Part shown: piece after piece, positions 1-7,795 of the stretch
Layout of the letters: the number at the start of each line of letters is the position of its first letter
Numbering within the stretch: the first letter of the stretch is position 1
Source of the DNA: Cyclobacteriaceae bacterium
Lineage (GTDB): Bacteria > Bacteroidota > Bacteroidia > Cytophagales > Cyclobacteriaceae
Direction of reading: 5' to 3'
Length of the DNA stretch: 64,000 bases
NCBI GenBank assembly: GCA_028278225.1
Contig: JANQEU010000104.1
Coordinates: 248,001 to 312,000, forward strand
Program-made: the position numbers and the translations under genes
Notes under the pieces: generated by a model
Databases searched by the model: none
What the model was told of the DNA's origin: nothing
What the model saw: the letters and a program-made list of their open reading frames with translations, nothing else

Positions 1-27
1 AAATTAAGGCAAAGGCTAAGTACCACA

Positions 28-879
28 ATGACAGAATCAGTCTTTGAAGATTCAATCCGGTCCAGGCTGGATATAGCTCCCGACGATTACTTGAAAAGGG
101 TCGGGCCACAGTTCGCAATTTCTTTCTTCGAAAAATATCAACACGAGTATTTTCAGGGAAAACTTGATTATGCAATGAATGACCTGGAAAGGAGTATGGA
201 TTTCATGACGGAAAAATATGGTTTGAACAGGCCTCCTGAAATAATCACAATTTACATTGCCACCAATTCGGATCAGTTTGTACAAACAGCTGAAAAATTG
301 CATGGTATTAAAGTGAACAGGAACCTGTTGGGCTATTCAATGAATGCCGATCTGAGTATAATTGCCAAAGCAAGCCAGTTATACACCGGTACTATCAAGC
401 ACGAACTGATGCACGTACTGATCAATCACAACTACCTGGCAATGGCGCCCTGGCTATCTGAAGGAATACCAGCTATTTACGAAGTTTCCGGATTTAAAGA
501 TGACCAGCTGTTAGGCCTGTCCAACTGGCGGGGAAGAATTCTGGACGGTGCACTTGAACATGACATTGAACTCGATCTGGAAGCTTTGGTGGGATACAAC
601 TGGATGGAATTCAATGCTTATAAACGCAATAAGTACAATAAAAATATGCTGGCAGTGAATCATGCTCTTGCCCGTTATTTCTGCATGTATCTTGATGAGC
701 AGGGTAAACTTGTGGAGATCTTTAAGAAATACACTCTCAGGAATCCGGAAACCATGACAACTTCAGTTCCGGAAAATGCTGTGGATATCGTTGAAGAATC
801 CCTGGAAATGCCAATAGCCCGGATCAACGACAATTTCCTGAAATGGTACAAGAAAAAGCATAAAGGAGAATATCGTTAA
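28..879 (+). CDS. Peptidase MA-like (gluzincin) putative metallopeptidase, possibly 5'-partial
   Basis: Seen: 283 residues from an ATG. HELMH lies at residues 125-129 and WLSEG follows about 15 residues later, so E145 is a plausible third zinc ligand. This HExxH...W-x-x-EG pattern is typical of the peptidase MA-like gluzincin superfamily. No signal peptide or membrane segment is seen after the chosen start. The reading frame is open all the way to the left edge of the window (no stop in positions 1-27), so the true start may lie upstream and an N-terminal part may be missing. The substrate is unknown. The next gene is convergent. Enzyme class is fairly sure from the motif; the exact family and the start are not. 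Confidence 0.75.
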   Translation: MTESVFEDSIRSRLDIAPDDYLKRVGPQFAISFFEKYQHEYFQGKLDYAMNDLERSMDFMTEKYGLNRPPEIITIYIATNSDQFVQTAEKLHGIKVNRNLLGYSMNADLSIIAKASQLYTGTIKHELMHVLINHNYLAMAPWLSEGIPAIYEVSGFKDDQLLGLSNWRGRILDGALEHDIELDLEALVGYNWMEFNAYKRNKYNKNMLAVNHALARYFCMYLDEQGKLVEIFKKYTLRNPETMTTSVPENAVDIVEESLEMPIARINDNFLKWYKKKHKGEYR

Positions 880-951
880 GCCGGGAATTGTGGATCGAGG
901 AACTTTGGCCTTATCAATGCCTGCCATTATCCGGCGGTAGCAGCATCCGGC

Positions 952-2088
952 CTATTGTTTCACAAACATCTTTGAAATGACGCCAGTCCCCTGGCTTATG
1001 TTTATAAAATACACGCCGGCAGGCAGATTGGCAATAGATACCGACCATAGATCCTGCCCTGAAATTTGCGGATCAATCCGGATCACCTGACCTGACAAAT
1101 TTGATATCTCAATCTTAAGGGAAGGCTGAACGATTTTGCCGGCGATTTGAAGGAATATGTGATCCCCGGCCGGATTGGGAAATAATTTGATCTTTTCTTC
1201 CTGGCTGAACGGGGTGGATGTTCCCAGCACCGGATTGCAATCGAGCGCTGACCGATCTTTTTCATAATAATAGGCCATTCTGGCAAATTGCCCGGGCGAA
1301 AAATAAGTTCTGCAGCTTTTGCGGGAATATGACATGATGTTGGTTGGGTCCGGAGTGTACCGCTGGTTATTGAGATCGGTTTCATCGCCCGTATAAACAC
1401 AATCTTCAGATACGTTGTGACTTCCAAGCCTGGGGTCAGCAGGTGTATCACATATCAGGTCGCCGGTAAACAAACAATTCGTGCCATTTACGAGCTCATC
1501 ACCGCTCGCCGTAGAATGTGTATGATACAATCCCAGGTAATGACCGATCTCATGGGCTGTGGTACTCCCATTGAGGGCACAGGAGTTTTTCACCACTACG
1601 TATTCTTCTTCATACCAGGGAAAACTGGCATAACCGCATATGAAGGTTTCGTCGTTCAGGACCTTGTTAATAAAATAAACATTAATGGGCCCAGGGATAT
1701 TGTAGGTTACCAGGCTATCTGCGTACAGGCTGCGATCAAAATCAAAGAAAATATCCAGGTTCACGTATGAAGGCTCATCGCAATAGTAAAACTCAAAGTT
1801 ACTCCCCGAGTAGCCCCGGTTGACATCTGCCAGGATCTGCTCCAGATCATCCGGATCAAGTCCCCCACTTCCGTCGGTATGCCGTACGATCCGGGGCAAA
1901 ATGGGTATCTGTATGGTTTCCGTCTGCCTGCTATGAGAGAAATAGCTTTGCCTGAATGACTGGAAAACAGCATGATCGAAATCCGGATCCGGTGTATCTA
2001 TGGTTCCGCAGACCTCCGGAGACATTAAATCCTGACTCCATGCGGCCAGTGACGATAATAAAAACCAGATGACTATGCTGCATTTCAT
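952..2088 (-). CDS. Secreted M43-type zinc metalloprotease with type IX secretion sorting domain
   Basis: The start is placed at the ATG giving MKCSIVIWFLLSSLAAWS, a clear signal peptide; an in-frame extension of 24 residues upstream does not look like one. The catalytic motif HEIGHYLGLYH (H179-H189) is the HExxHxxGxxH metzincin signature, and NIMSYS further on is a good Met-turn. Together they match the pappalysin/cytophagalysin M43 family. The last ~75 residues begin LFPNPAGD and end in a beta-rich segment with GVYF and KMFVKQ, a type A T9SS C-terminal sorting domain. The protein should therefore be exported to the Sec pathway, then secreted or surface-anchored by T9SS and degrade proteins outside the cell. 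Its substrate is unknown. Confidence 0.9.
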   Translation of the reverse strand: MKCSIVIWFLLSSLAAWSQDLMSPEVCGTIDTPDPDFDHAVFQSFRQSYFSHSRQTETIQIPILPRIVRHTDGSGGLDPDDLEQILADVNRGYSGSNFEFYYCDEPSYVNLDIFFDFDRSLYADSLVTYNIPGPINVYFINKVLNDETFICGYASFPWYEEEYVVVKNSCALNGSTTAHEIGHYLGLYHTHSTASGDELVNGTNCLFTGDLICDTPADPRLGSHNVSEDCVYTGDETDLNNQRYTPDPTNIMSYSRKSCRTYFSPGQFARMAYYYEKDRSALDCNPVLGTSTPFSQEEKIKLFPNPAGDHIFLQIAGKIVQPSLKIEISNLSGQVIRIDPQISGQDLWSVSIANLPAGVYFINISQGTGVISKMFVKQ

Positions 2089-2184
2089 GAATGAAACGTC
2101 ATTTACCGGAAGCTGATCCATTACAATGGTAAAACATTCGGTTGCGAAGATAAGATTCAAAACCTGGTTTATCCACCGCGCTAC

Positions 2185-2355
2185 CCTAAGCTTTCAAGCT
2201 TTAGGTTATTCCATAATCTCAACTTCTTCCTTTCCAGTTGGTGTTGTCACCAACTGGCCAATAGTACCAATTTTTATATATCAGATGTTGGTCATAAGAC
2301 CACAAGAAAATTAACGCTTCTTTAAGGAAAATCCCTTAAGCCTGGAGGCTTAAGG
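2185..2355. repeat. Three tetraloop-type hairpins in a gene-free stretch
   Basis: The 2161-2620 gap has no convincing gene. It holds three strong palindromes. An imperfect one lies at 2185-2205 (CCTAAGCTT / AAGCTTTAGG). A perfect 10-bp stem CCAGTTGGTG, with TTGT loop, spans 2234-2257. A perfect 9-bp stem CCTTAAGCC, with TGGA loop, spans 2334-2355. None is followed by a T-run on the strand of a neighbouring gene, so simple terminators are unlikely. Compact paired hairpins like these resemble ends of IS200/IS605 or REP/RAYT-derived non-autonomous elements; that origin is an inference. Nothing else is recognised between 2356 and 2620. Confidence 0.55.
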
Positions 2356-2620
2356 TAGCACCTGAAGAATCCTGCCGTTTCAACCATAAATTGCACTTTG
2401 CGGGTAACAATTTGATCTGCTTCCCCCGATTGTCCAAATCACTATAAGATCAGTCAATTTTTAAGAGAAAAATACCCTAAAATGGGTATTTCCTTTTACA
2501 TAAATGATGAGTAAATTCATTACTGCCAGGCTATGTTATAACCATGTTTCCCTTCCTCATACGACAGCGGCCCAATTTTTTACGCCTTTTTGATTTGTCA
2601 GAAAATAAAAAAATTTTATC

Positions 2621-3199
2621 ATGAAGACATACTTGCAATCCCTTGTCCTTATCACACTTTTTGGTCTTTTGTGCATCTTATCAGGTTGTCCGCAACCCAC
2701 CGTTTCCACCCTGAACGTGCCGTTGATTCCTCAAGAAACCAGTATGTGGTGCTGGGCGGCCAGCGGCGAGATGTGCATGGATTTTCTGGGTTATGATATT
2801 TCCCAATGCACGGAAGCAAACAACAGATTTGGATTTACCGACTGCTGTGACAATCCTACACCACAGGCCTGTGTGCAGGGAGGCTGGCCTGAGTTTAACA
2901 AATATGGCTTTACGTACAGTATTACCAATAATGCCGCTATCTCCTGGAATGAACTGGTAAATCAGATAGACAGCAAAAAAGCTCCCGTTGCTTTTACCTG
3001 GGCGTGGGATGGCGGAGGTGGCCATATGATGGTTGCCATCGGATATCAGGTAACCGATAACGGAACTCAATATGTAAAGATCAATGATCCATGGCCGCCG
3101 AATGTAGGTAAGCAGAAGTATATAACGTATAGCGCCTATGTTAGCGGTTCAGGGTATACCCATTGGGATGATTACTATAACATCACAAATACCAATTGA
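2621..3199 (+). CDS. Papain-like cysteine protease lipoprotein
   Basis: Begins with a lipoprotein signal peptide ending in LSGC, the lipidated cysteine being C23. The mature part starts with NVPLIPQETSMWCWAAS: Q followed by CWAA with C44 is the papain-like nucleophile block seen in the AvrRpt2/C70-type and C39-like bacterial papain-like proteases. GGHMMVAIGY gives the catalytic H135 and INDPWPP the third residue (N155/D156). At 192 residues it is about the size of one papain-like domain plus signal. Several extra cysteines (CTEANN, DCCDN, ACVQGG) suggest disulfides. It is likely anchored in the outer membrane or periplasm. A second secreted protein follows 31 nt downstream on the same strand and is probably co-transcribed. 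The substrate is unknown. Confidence 0.82.
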   Translation: MKTYLQSLVLITLFGLLCILSGCPQPTVSTLNVPLIPQETSMWCWAASGEMCMDFLGYDISQCTEANNRFGFTDCCDNPTPQACVQGGWPEFNKYGFTYSITNNAAISWNELVNQIDSKKAPVAFTWAWDGGGGHMMVAIGYQVTDNGTQYVKINDPWPPNVGKQKYITYSAYVSGSGYTHWDDYYNITNTN

Positions 3200-3230
3200 C
3201 AGTTTATAATCACAAAAAGAAATACTAATT

Positions 3231-3854
3231 ATGTCACATTTAAAGCACTTCATGATCGTTTTGGCGTTCGTGTCATGCGCAATTACCGTGAAAGGTCAGC
3301 CTGCAACATTCAATGAAGTCGTAACTAATGCTTTGGCCGATTTCCAGGAGCTCACTGAGCTTGAGGAGGGAAAAGAGTCCAAGCTGTACCTTTCCCTTTC
3401 ACAAGCCAGCGCAGGTGAAACCATACAACATTATCAGGTTGGGTTGAACGATCTGCAACAATACACGGAGGAAAGTACAGCGCAGGAACTCATCCGGGAA
3501 ATCGATCGCGTTTCTGTACCCCTTGTCGGCGCATCAAATGAAATGATTTCTACGATAGACCTTGACAAGTCCTCAGGTGACTGGGTTGTTGCGGAACTAG
3601 GGATGAGTGACTTCCACGCTTCTTTTTATGAGATGGCGCTATCACTGGAAGGTCCGCAAACCGGGAAGAGACTTATCAGGATCCCAAGTCTGAACCTCAA
3701 CTTTATTGGTGTCGACCAGGACGGTATCCTGAATATGGCTTTGCTGGATAATCAGCAACTGGACGGGATACCCAGGGGTCAGCTTATGCCGGCTCATGAA
3801 GTATTTCTGCTCCTGGTCCCGCTCGCCAGGGATCACGACGGTTTACCGCGCTAA
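3231..3854 (+). CDS. Secreted protein of unknown function, paired with the papain-like protease
   Basis: I do not recognise a family. A signal peptide is evident at the N-terminus (MSHLKHFMIVLAFVSCAITVKG, cleavage near GQP). The mature ~185 residues are acidic and look like a mixed alpha/beta globular domain with no cysteines, no membrane segment and no known motif. It lies 31 nt after the papain-like protease gene in the same direction, so the two probably share a transcript. Possible roles as substrate, chaperone or inhibitor of the protease rest only on the pairing. Confidence 0.75.
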   Translation: MSHLKHFMIVLAFVSCAITVKGQPATFNEVVTNALADFQELTELEEGKESKLYLSLSQASAGETIQHYQVGLNDLQQYTEESTAQELIREIDRVSVPLVGASNEMISTIDLDKSSGDWVVAELGMSDFHASFYEMALSLEGPQTGKRLIRIPSLNLNFIGVDQDGILNMALLDNQQLDGIPRGQLMPAHEVFLLLVPLARDHDGLPR

Positions 3855-3925
3855 GCGGATTCAAGGTTCGAAACGGATTGAGCTGCTGATCTATCCGGGG
3901 ATGGGCTTGGAGTTATAATCATGAA

Positions 3926-4831
3926 TTACCGGAACAGATCCCCCTGCAGGTATCTCAGGCCTGAGTCAATGATCACAGTCACGATTTTTTTACCGGATCC
4001 TATCTCACGGGCCCTTTGCAGGGCTCCCCATACATTAGCGCCACTGGTGATACCGCAGAATATACCTTCCGTTCGGGCAAGCTTCCTGGCCGTTTCATAA
4101 GCATCTTCGTCCTTCACAGGAATTACATCATCTACCAGGTCAGTCCTTAATTTGGGCGGTACAAACCCCAATCCAATTCCTTCTAAACGGTGCTTTCCGG
4201 AAGTATCCCCTCCGGAAATATTTCGGACATAGTAAGGCTCAATTGCGGTACAACGAATATTTGGTATTTCTTTTTTGAATACTTCGGAGTTTCCGGAGAA
4301 ACATCCACCCGTGCCAACACTTGTGATAAACTCATCAACGTCTGTCCCAAGTACCTCCATGATCTCATCTGCCATTTTATGGTAAGCGTTCCTGTTATCG
4401 ACATTATTGATCTGATCCGTCCAAAATGTATTGCGTTCCCTGCTTAGCACTTTAGCCCTGGCAATCATATCATCAAGTATTTGGGCGGTGAGCATGCCGT
4501 TCTCGCCTGGAATAATCTCCAGTTCACCGCCAAAGGCCGTCATCGTTCTCAGTTTTTCATCCGCAAATGCATCCGATGAAACGAAGTGGGCCCTATAGCC
4601 TTTTGTCGCACAAACCATGGCTAAGGAAGCTCCGGTACTTCCACCGGTATATTCTACAACCTTCCCTCCCGGTTTCAACTCACCCCTTCTTTCCGCACCC
4701 TCGATCATGGAAAGCGCCATGCGGTCCTTCATGCTCCCGGTGGGATTGCCGCCCTCATATTTTACATAAATGTCAGCCCATCCCGGCGCTGACAATTTCT
4801 GTAGTTTGATCAATGGTGTATTTCCTATCAT
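3926..4831 (-). CDS. Cysteine synthase-like PLP-dependent enzyme
   Basis: Fold type II PLP enzyme of the O-acetylserine sulfhydrylase/cystathionine beta-synthase family, of full length (301 residues). MIGNTPLIKL is the usual N-terminal block, NPTGSMKDR carries the PLP lysine K35, and GITSGAN near the C-terminus provides the residue contacting the pyridine nitrogen. The substrate loop, normally TSGNTG in classical CysK, reads TGGSTG (residues 62-67), so the asparagine is replaced by serine. The substrate may therefore differ from O-acetylserine and no symbol is given. The ATG overlaps the stop of the upstream MarR gene as ATGA, which points to translational coupling and to regulation by that repressor. 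Confidence 0.85.
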   Translation of the reverse strand: MIGNTPLIKLQKLSAPGWADIYVKYEGGNPTGSMKDRMALSMIEGAERRGELKPGGKVVEYTGGSTGASLAMVCATKGYRAHFVSSDAFADEKLRTMTAFGGELEIIPGENGMLTAQILDDMIARAKVLSRERNTFWTDQINNVDNRNAYHKMADEIMEVLGTDVDEFITSVGTGGCFSGNSEVFKKEIPNIRCTAIEPYYVRNISGGDTSGKHRLEGIGLGFVPPKLRTDLVDDVIPVKDEDAYETARKLARTEGIFCGITSGANVWGALQRAREIGSGKKIVTVIIDSGLRYLQGDLFR

Positions 4832-5325
4832 CTCTTCTTTTGACTTAATTTATCCAATACCCTGTCCCTGAAATTTCTGTATTCAATAAGATCCTCCAAA
4901 TTCTCCAATTGGGAAGTAAAGGTTTCATTATCCTTCAGTAATCCTTCAATAGTGGCTTGTCCGGCTTTCCATACTTCTTCAAATGCGGGTAATTCCTCAA
5001 TAGCTTTCCGGGAAAGCTGTAATTGTTTTTTCCGGTTATCCCTGGCGTCACCGGCTGCTTCGACATAGCCTTTTTTCTTCATTTTATTGATGATCTTCAC
5101 CACAGCCGGCTGCGAAAGACCCAAAGAATCGGATATTTGTGTCATCGTCCTTCTCTCATGTTTTTTTAATATCAGAAAAACCAAATGCCAATTGGGTTCT
5201 ATATCAAAATCCTTCAACTTGTAAAGATCCCTGATACTGTACAGCATGGAATCACTCAATCGCTTGAGCCTGGCGATCAATCCCAAATGCCCGAGTTCTT
5301 TTAAATAATCTTCCTTCATGTGCAT
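4828..5325 (-). CDS. MarR family transcriptional regulator
   Basis: Winged-helix DNA-binding protein, 165 residues, the usual MarR size. The HTH core is MTQISDSLGLSQPAVVKII, followed by a wing rich in basic residues (KKKGYVEAAGDARDNRKKQLQL), with helical dimerisation segments at both ends. It heads a two-gene operon with the cysteine-synthase-like gene (ATGA overlap). Two copies of a 7-2-7 palindrome lie directly in front of its start, so autorepression is likely. The ligand is unknown; by context it may be a thiol, sulfide or amino-acid-derived signal, but this is inference. Either of the two nearby ATGs (MHM) could be the start. Confidence 0.9.
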   Translation of the reverse strand: MHMKEDYLKELGHLGLIARLKRLSDSMLYSIRDLYKLKDFDIEPNWHLVFLILKKHERRTMTQISDSLGLSQPAVVKIINKMKKKGYVEAAGDARDNRKKQLQLSRKAIEELPAFEEVWKAGQATIEGLLKDNETFTSQLENLEDLIEYRNFRDRVLDKLSQKKR

Positions 5326-5327
5326 AT

Positions 5328-5343
5328 ACTTAACCAGTTATGT
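5328..5343. promoter_or_regulatory. Putative MarR operator, proximal copy
   Basis: ACTTAACCAGTTATGT: imperfect 7-2-7 inverted repeat that differs from the distal copy at only a few positions. It starts 2 nt upstream of the marR start codon, where a bound dimer would block transcription of the marR-cysteine-synthase-like operon. Confidence 0.6.
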
Positions 5344-5351
5344 AAATATAG

Positions 5352-5374
5352 CAAAAATACTTAACTCGTTAAGT
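5352..5374 (-). promoter_or_regulatory. Putative -7 element and distal MarR operator
   Basis: The minus strand reads TATTTTTG at 5359-5352, a full match to the Bacteroidota -7 consensus TAnnTTTG. Directly upstream of it ACTTAACTCGTTAAGT (5359-5374) is a perfect 7-2-7 palindrome. Its centre is 31 bp, about three helical turns, from the centre of the proximal copy, so two dimers would sit on the same DNA face with the -7 element between them. No good -33 TTG is seen. Confidence 0.6.
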
Positions 5375-5557
5375 AATAACAGCTTATTTACAAGTAGGAG
5401 TTTGTTTCTAACCTTCATGTCGCTGCAATTGACCAATTATTTTAATATTTACATTTAAATAAAAAATAACAGATCCATGGTTATTCCGCATGACCATTGT
5501 GTTCTTCACCGCCTCATTGCAAGGCGTACAAGGTGACCATCATCAAACCGTACTGAG

Positions 5558-6481
5558 ATGAATGATTTTCTGAAATTATGCGTTTTACTGATACTTTACC
5601 CTTCTTTTTCCCTGGCCCAGATAGCCAATGACCAGGCTGTATCAGGGCCGTATCTTGGACAGCAACCTCCGGGACTTAAGGTTGAGATTTTTGCTCCCAG
5701 CCTGATTTCAACGGAAAGAAATGAAATGAATACCGCATTTACCCGTGACGCCACGGAGTTGTATTTCACGCGGTCGGTTGACAACAAGCAAACCATATTT
5801 TATACCCGCGAGGCAAATGGTAAATGGTCAGACCCTGCACCGGTTCCATTTTCGGGTAAACACAACGACAGGGATTTTACGATCAGCCCTGATGAAAAGC
5901 AATTATTGTTTGCATCCGACAGAAACCTGACCGGTGAAAGAAGACTGGATATCTGGATGGTCGATATAAAGGAGGGAAAATGGTCCGACCCCTACCCTGC
6001 CAACCTTGTGCCTGAACTTACATGGGGTTCAAATTATCCTTCAATGAGCAATGATGGCACTATTTATTTCTTTTCCTGCCTGGCAGATCCCGACAGGAAA
6101 TGCGAACTGTATAAAAGTCAAAAGGTGGGTACTGAATTCACCAAACCAGCTGTTCCTGATCCCAAATTGAACACCAGTTTTCATGAATGGGATCCATTCA
6201 TCGCACCGGACAAGACCTACATAATATTCGGATCCAAAGATCGTCCCGACGGTTACGGAGATGGAGATCTTTACATATCGTTTAAGGATGAGCACGACAA
6301 CTGGCTGGAGCCGCTGAATATGGGTCCCGATATAAATTCATCCGCGAATGAAATATGTCCCGTTGTTACACTGGACGGACAATATTTTTTCTTCACTTCC
6401 AGCAGAAAGGGAAATAATGACCTGTTTTGGATAAGTACCGGAATTTTTGAGAGCTTAAGGAAATCTTTCCCGCCAAAGTAA
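5558..6481 (+). CDS. Secreted PD40 beta-propeller protein
   Basis: Signal peptide (FLKLCVLLILYPSFSLAQ) followed by WD40-like PD40 repeats. Repeating units read like ISPDEKQLLFASDRN, MSNDGTIYFFS and IAPDKTYIIFGSKD, the S-P-D-G-xx-I-Y-F pattern of TolB-type propeller blades. It opens with PYLGQQPPG and ends with DLFWISTGIFESL; both blocks recur in two other proteins of this window (11395-12858 and 13169-14101), so the three are paralogues. PD40 propellers usually bind proteins or ligands in the periplasm rather than catalyse; no catalytic residue is apparent. It stands alone between the MarR operon and a convergent esterase-like gene. Confidence 0.85.
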   Translation: MNDFLKLCVLLILYPSFSLAQIANDQAVSGPYLGQQPPGLKVEIFAPSLISTERNEMNTAFTRDATELYFTRSVDNKQTIFYTREANGKWSDPAPVPFSGKHNDRDFTISPDEKQLLFASDRNLTGERRLDIWMVDIKEGKWSDPYPANLVPELTWGSNYPSMSNDGTIYFFSCLADPDRKCELYKSQKVGTEFTKPAVPDPKLNTSFHEWDPFIAPDKTYIIFGSKDRPDGYGDGDLYISFKDEHDNWLEPLNMGPDINSSANEICPVVTLDGQYFFFTSSRKGNNDLFWISTGIFESLRKSFPPK

Positions 6482-6563
6482 ATCAACCATGGCCGGCTTT
6501 TCATTTATCACCAACCGGAAAATTGACTGTTTTGAATTATGCTTCAATCTCCCAATTGATTAT

Positions 6564-7730
6564 TTATTCATTGAGGGCTTTTTCTATTCTCCTGAGCCAG
6601 CTTAAGGCATAAGGGTCCTCCGGAGTTATCTCCAGAAATTGTTGATAGTACTCGCGGGCCAGTTCAAACTCCCCCCGCCGGAAAGCTATCGTCCCCAGAC
6701 GGTCAAGGGCCATGTCACTTTTAGGATAAAGTTCGAGAACCTTGAGGAAAATGGGCCTGGCCATTTCCCACTCCCTTCGTGCTATAAACTTGTCCCCCTC
6801 GAATACGAGTCCGTGTTCCGGAATTTGGATCTCGAAACCGTACTGCCCTGACAAATCCGTGTAATAATTTTCGATGGCCTGAAGCTCCTGGGGTGTGTCC
6901 ACACCTGGAAATTTATAGGACTTGAATAAGGTTTTGAGTCCATGCATAAACCCTACCGGACTGGTAAAATGGGCCCCTGCGTCCAGCGGATTCAGAACAA
7001 ATTCAAGCGATGAATTATTTTTAACCAGTATCCGTGACAATGTATCCAGATATTCACGTTCCCGGTTTGCCAGACGGTCTTTATATGTGATCATCAAAAA
7101 TTTTCTATCAAAGCTGTTGGTTCGTGAGGCACTGTCAATCAGGTTTATAAGGGGCTCCCTGGCATCTGGTATCCAAAATGGACTTGTGAGAAAAAAGGCA
7201 TCAAATAATTCGGGATTCCTGGCCAGTGAATAAATGCCGAACGCTGCTCCGGCCTGTGGACCGGCAAGAATTCTGTATCCGTTTGTCCGGTAGTTTTGAT
7301 CGATGAATGCGACCAGTTCTTCTTCAAAGAATCTTAAAAAGTTATCAATTTGACTTTTCGTTTGATTGTGATCCACGGGAAGTAAATCGCGGTATCGAAA
7401 TTCCAAGTTCTTCACTCCTACCACTATGGTCCCGGGAGCCTCCCCATGTCGCTGCATCCAGATTGAAGCGCTAATGGCCGGTAGATAATAATTGTATGTA
7501 AAGTGACTGTAAAGCTGAAATATAACAGGATACGACGAATCTGACGTCTCATAATCCTGTGGAAGATGTACATAAAGCATCCGGTTTTCACCAAGAATTT
7601 CCGAATTCAGTATCCTGTAATTACCGAATTCAATGGCATCCGTATCACTTTGACCGTAAACCAATGCGGCGCCAGGCCACATACTAACTAGCAGATAAAA
7701 GATGGTCGCTGTGCTTTTCCCTTTGTTCAT
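6564..7730 (-). CDS. Esterase-D-fold protein lacking the nucleophile, with C-terminal TPRs
   Basis: Signal peptide, then a domain with the layout of the putative esterase family (PF00756: IroE, Fes, antigen 85-like), followed at about residues 305-388 by TPR-like helices (DRLGTIAFRRGEFELAREYY). In active relatives the nucleophile elbow reads like GHSxGG; here it is GPQAGA with Q159 (codon CAG) where the serine belongs. The region around the expected catalytic histidine, AGAHFTSPVG with H254, is kept. It is therefore probably a pseudo-enzyme used for binding, unless another residue acts. The protein should be periplasmic. The next gene, an intact alpha/beta hydrolase, lies 65 nt upstream on the same strand. 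Confidence 0.85.
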   Translation of the reverse strand: MNKGKSTATIFYLLVSMWPGAALVYGQSDTDAIEFGNYRILNSEILGENRMLYVHLPQDYETSDSSYPVIFQLYSHFTYNYYLPAISASIWMQRHGEAPGTIVVGVKNLEFRYRDLLPVDHNQTKSQIDNFLRFFEEELVAFIDQNYRTNGYRILAGPQAGAAFGIYSLARNPELFDAFFLTSPFWIPDAREPLINLIDSASRTNSFDRKFLMITYKDRLANREREYLDTLSRILVKNNSSLEFVLNPLDAGAHFTSPVGFMHGLKTLFKSYKFPGVDTPQELQAIENYYTDLSGQYGFEIQIPEHGLVFEGDKFIARREWEMARPIFLKVLELYPKSDMALDRLGTIAFRRGEFELAREYYQQFLEITPEDPYALSWLRRIEKALNE

Positions 7731-7795
7731 ACAATTTCAGAATGTTTGGTGGTCTTGTTTCAACAACTGTTCAGGTCCTAATTCTTCAATAAACT

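Noticed and set aside
2126-2314. 62-codon plus-strand ORF upstream of the papain-like protease
   Set aside because: It runs through the palindromes and antisense to the M43 start; no protein character.
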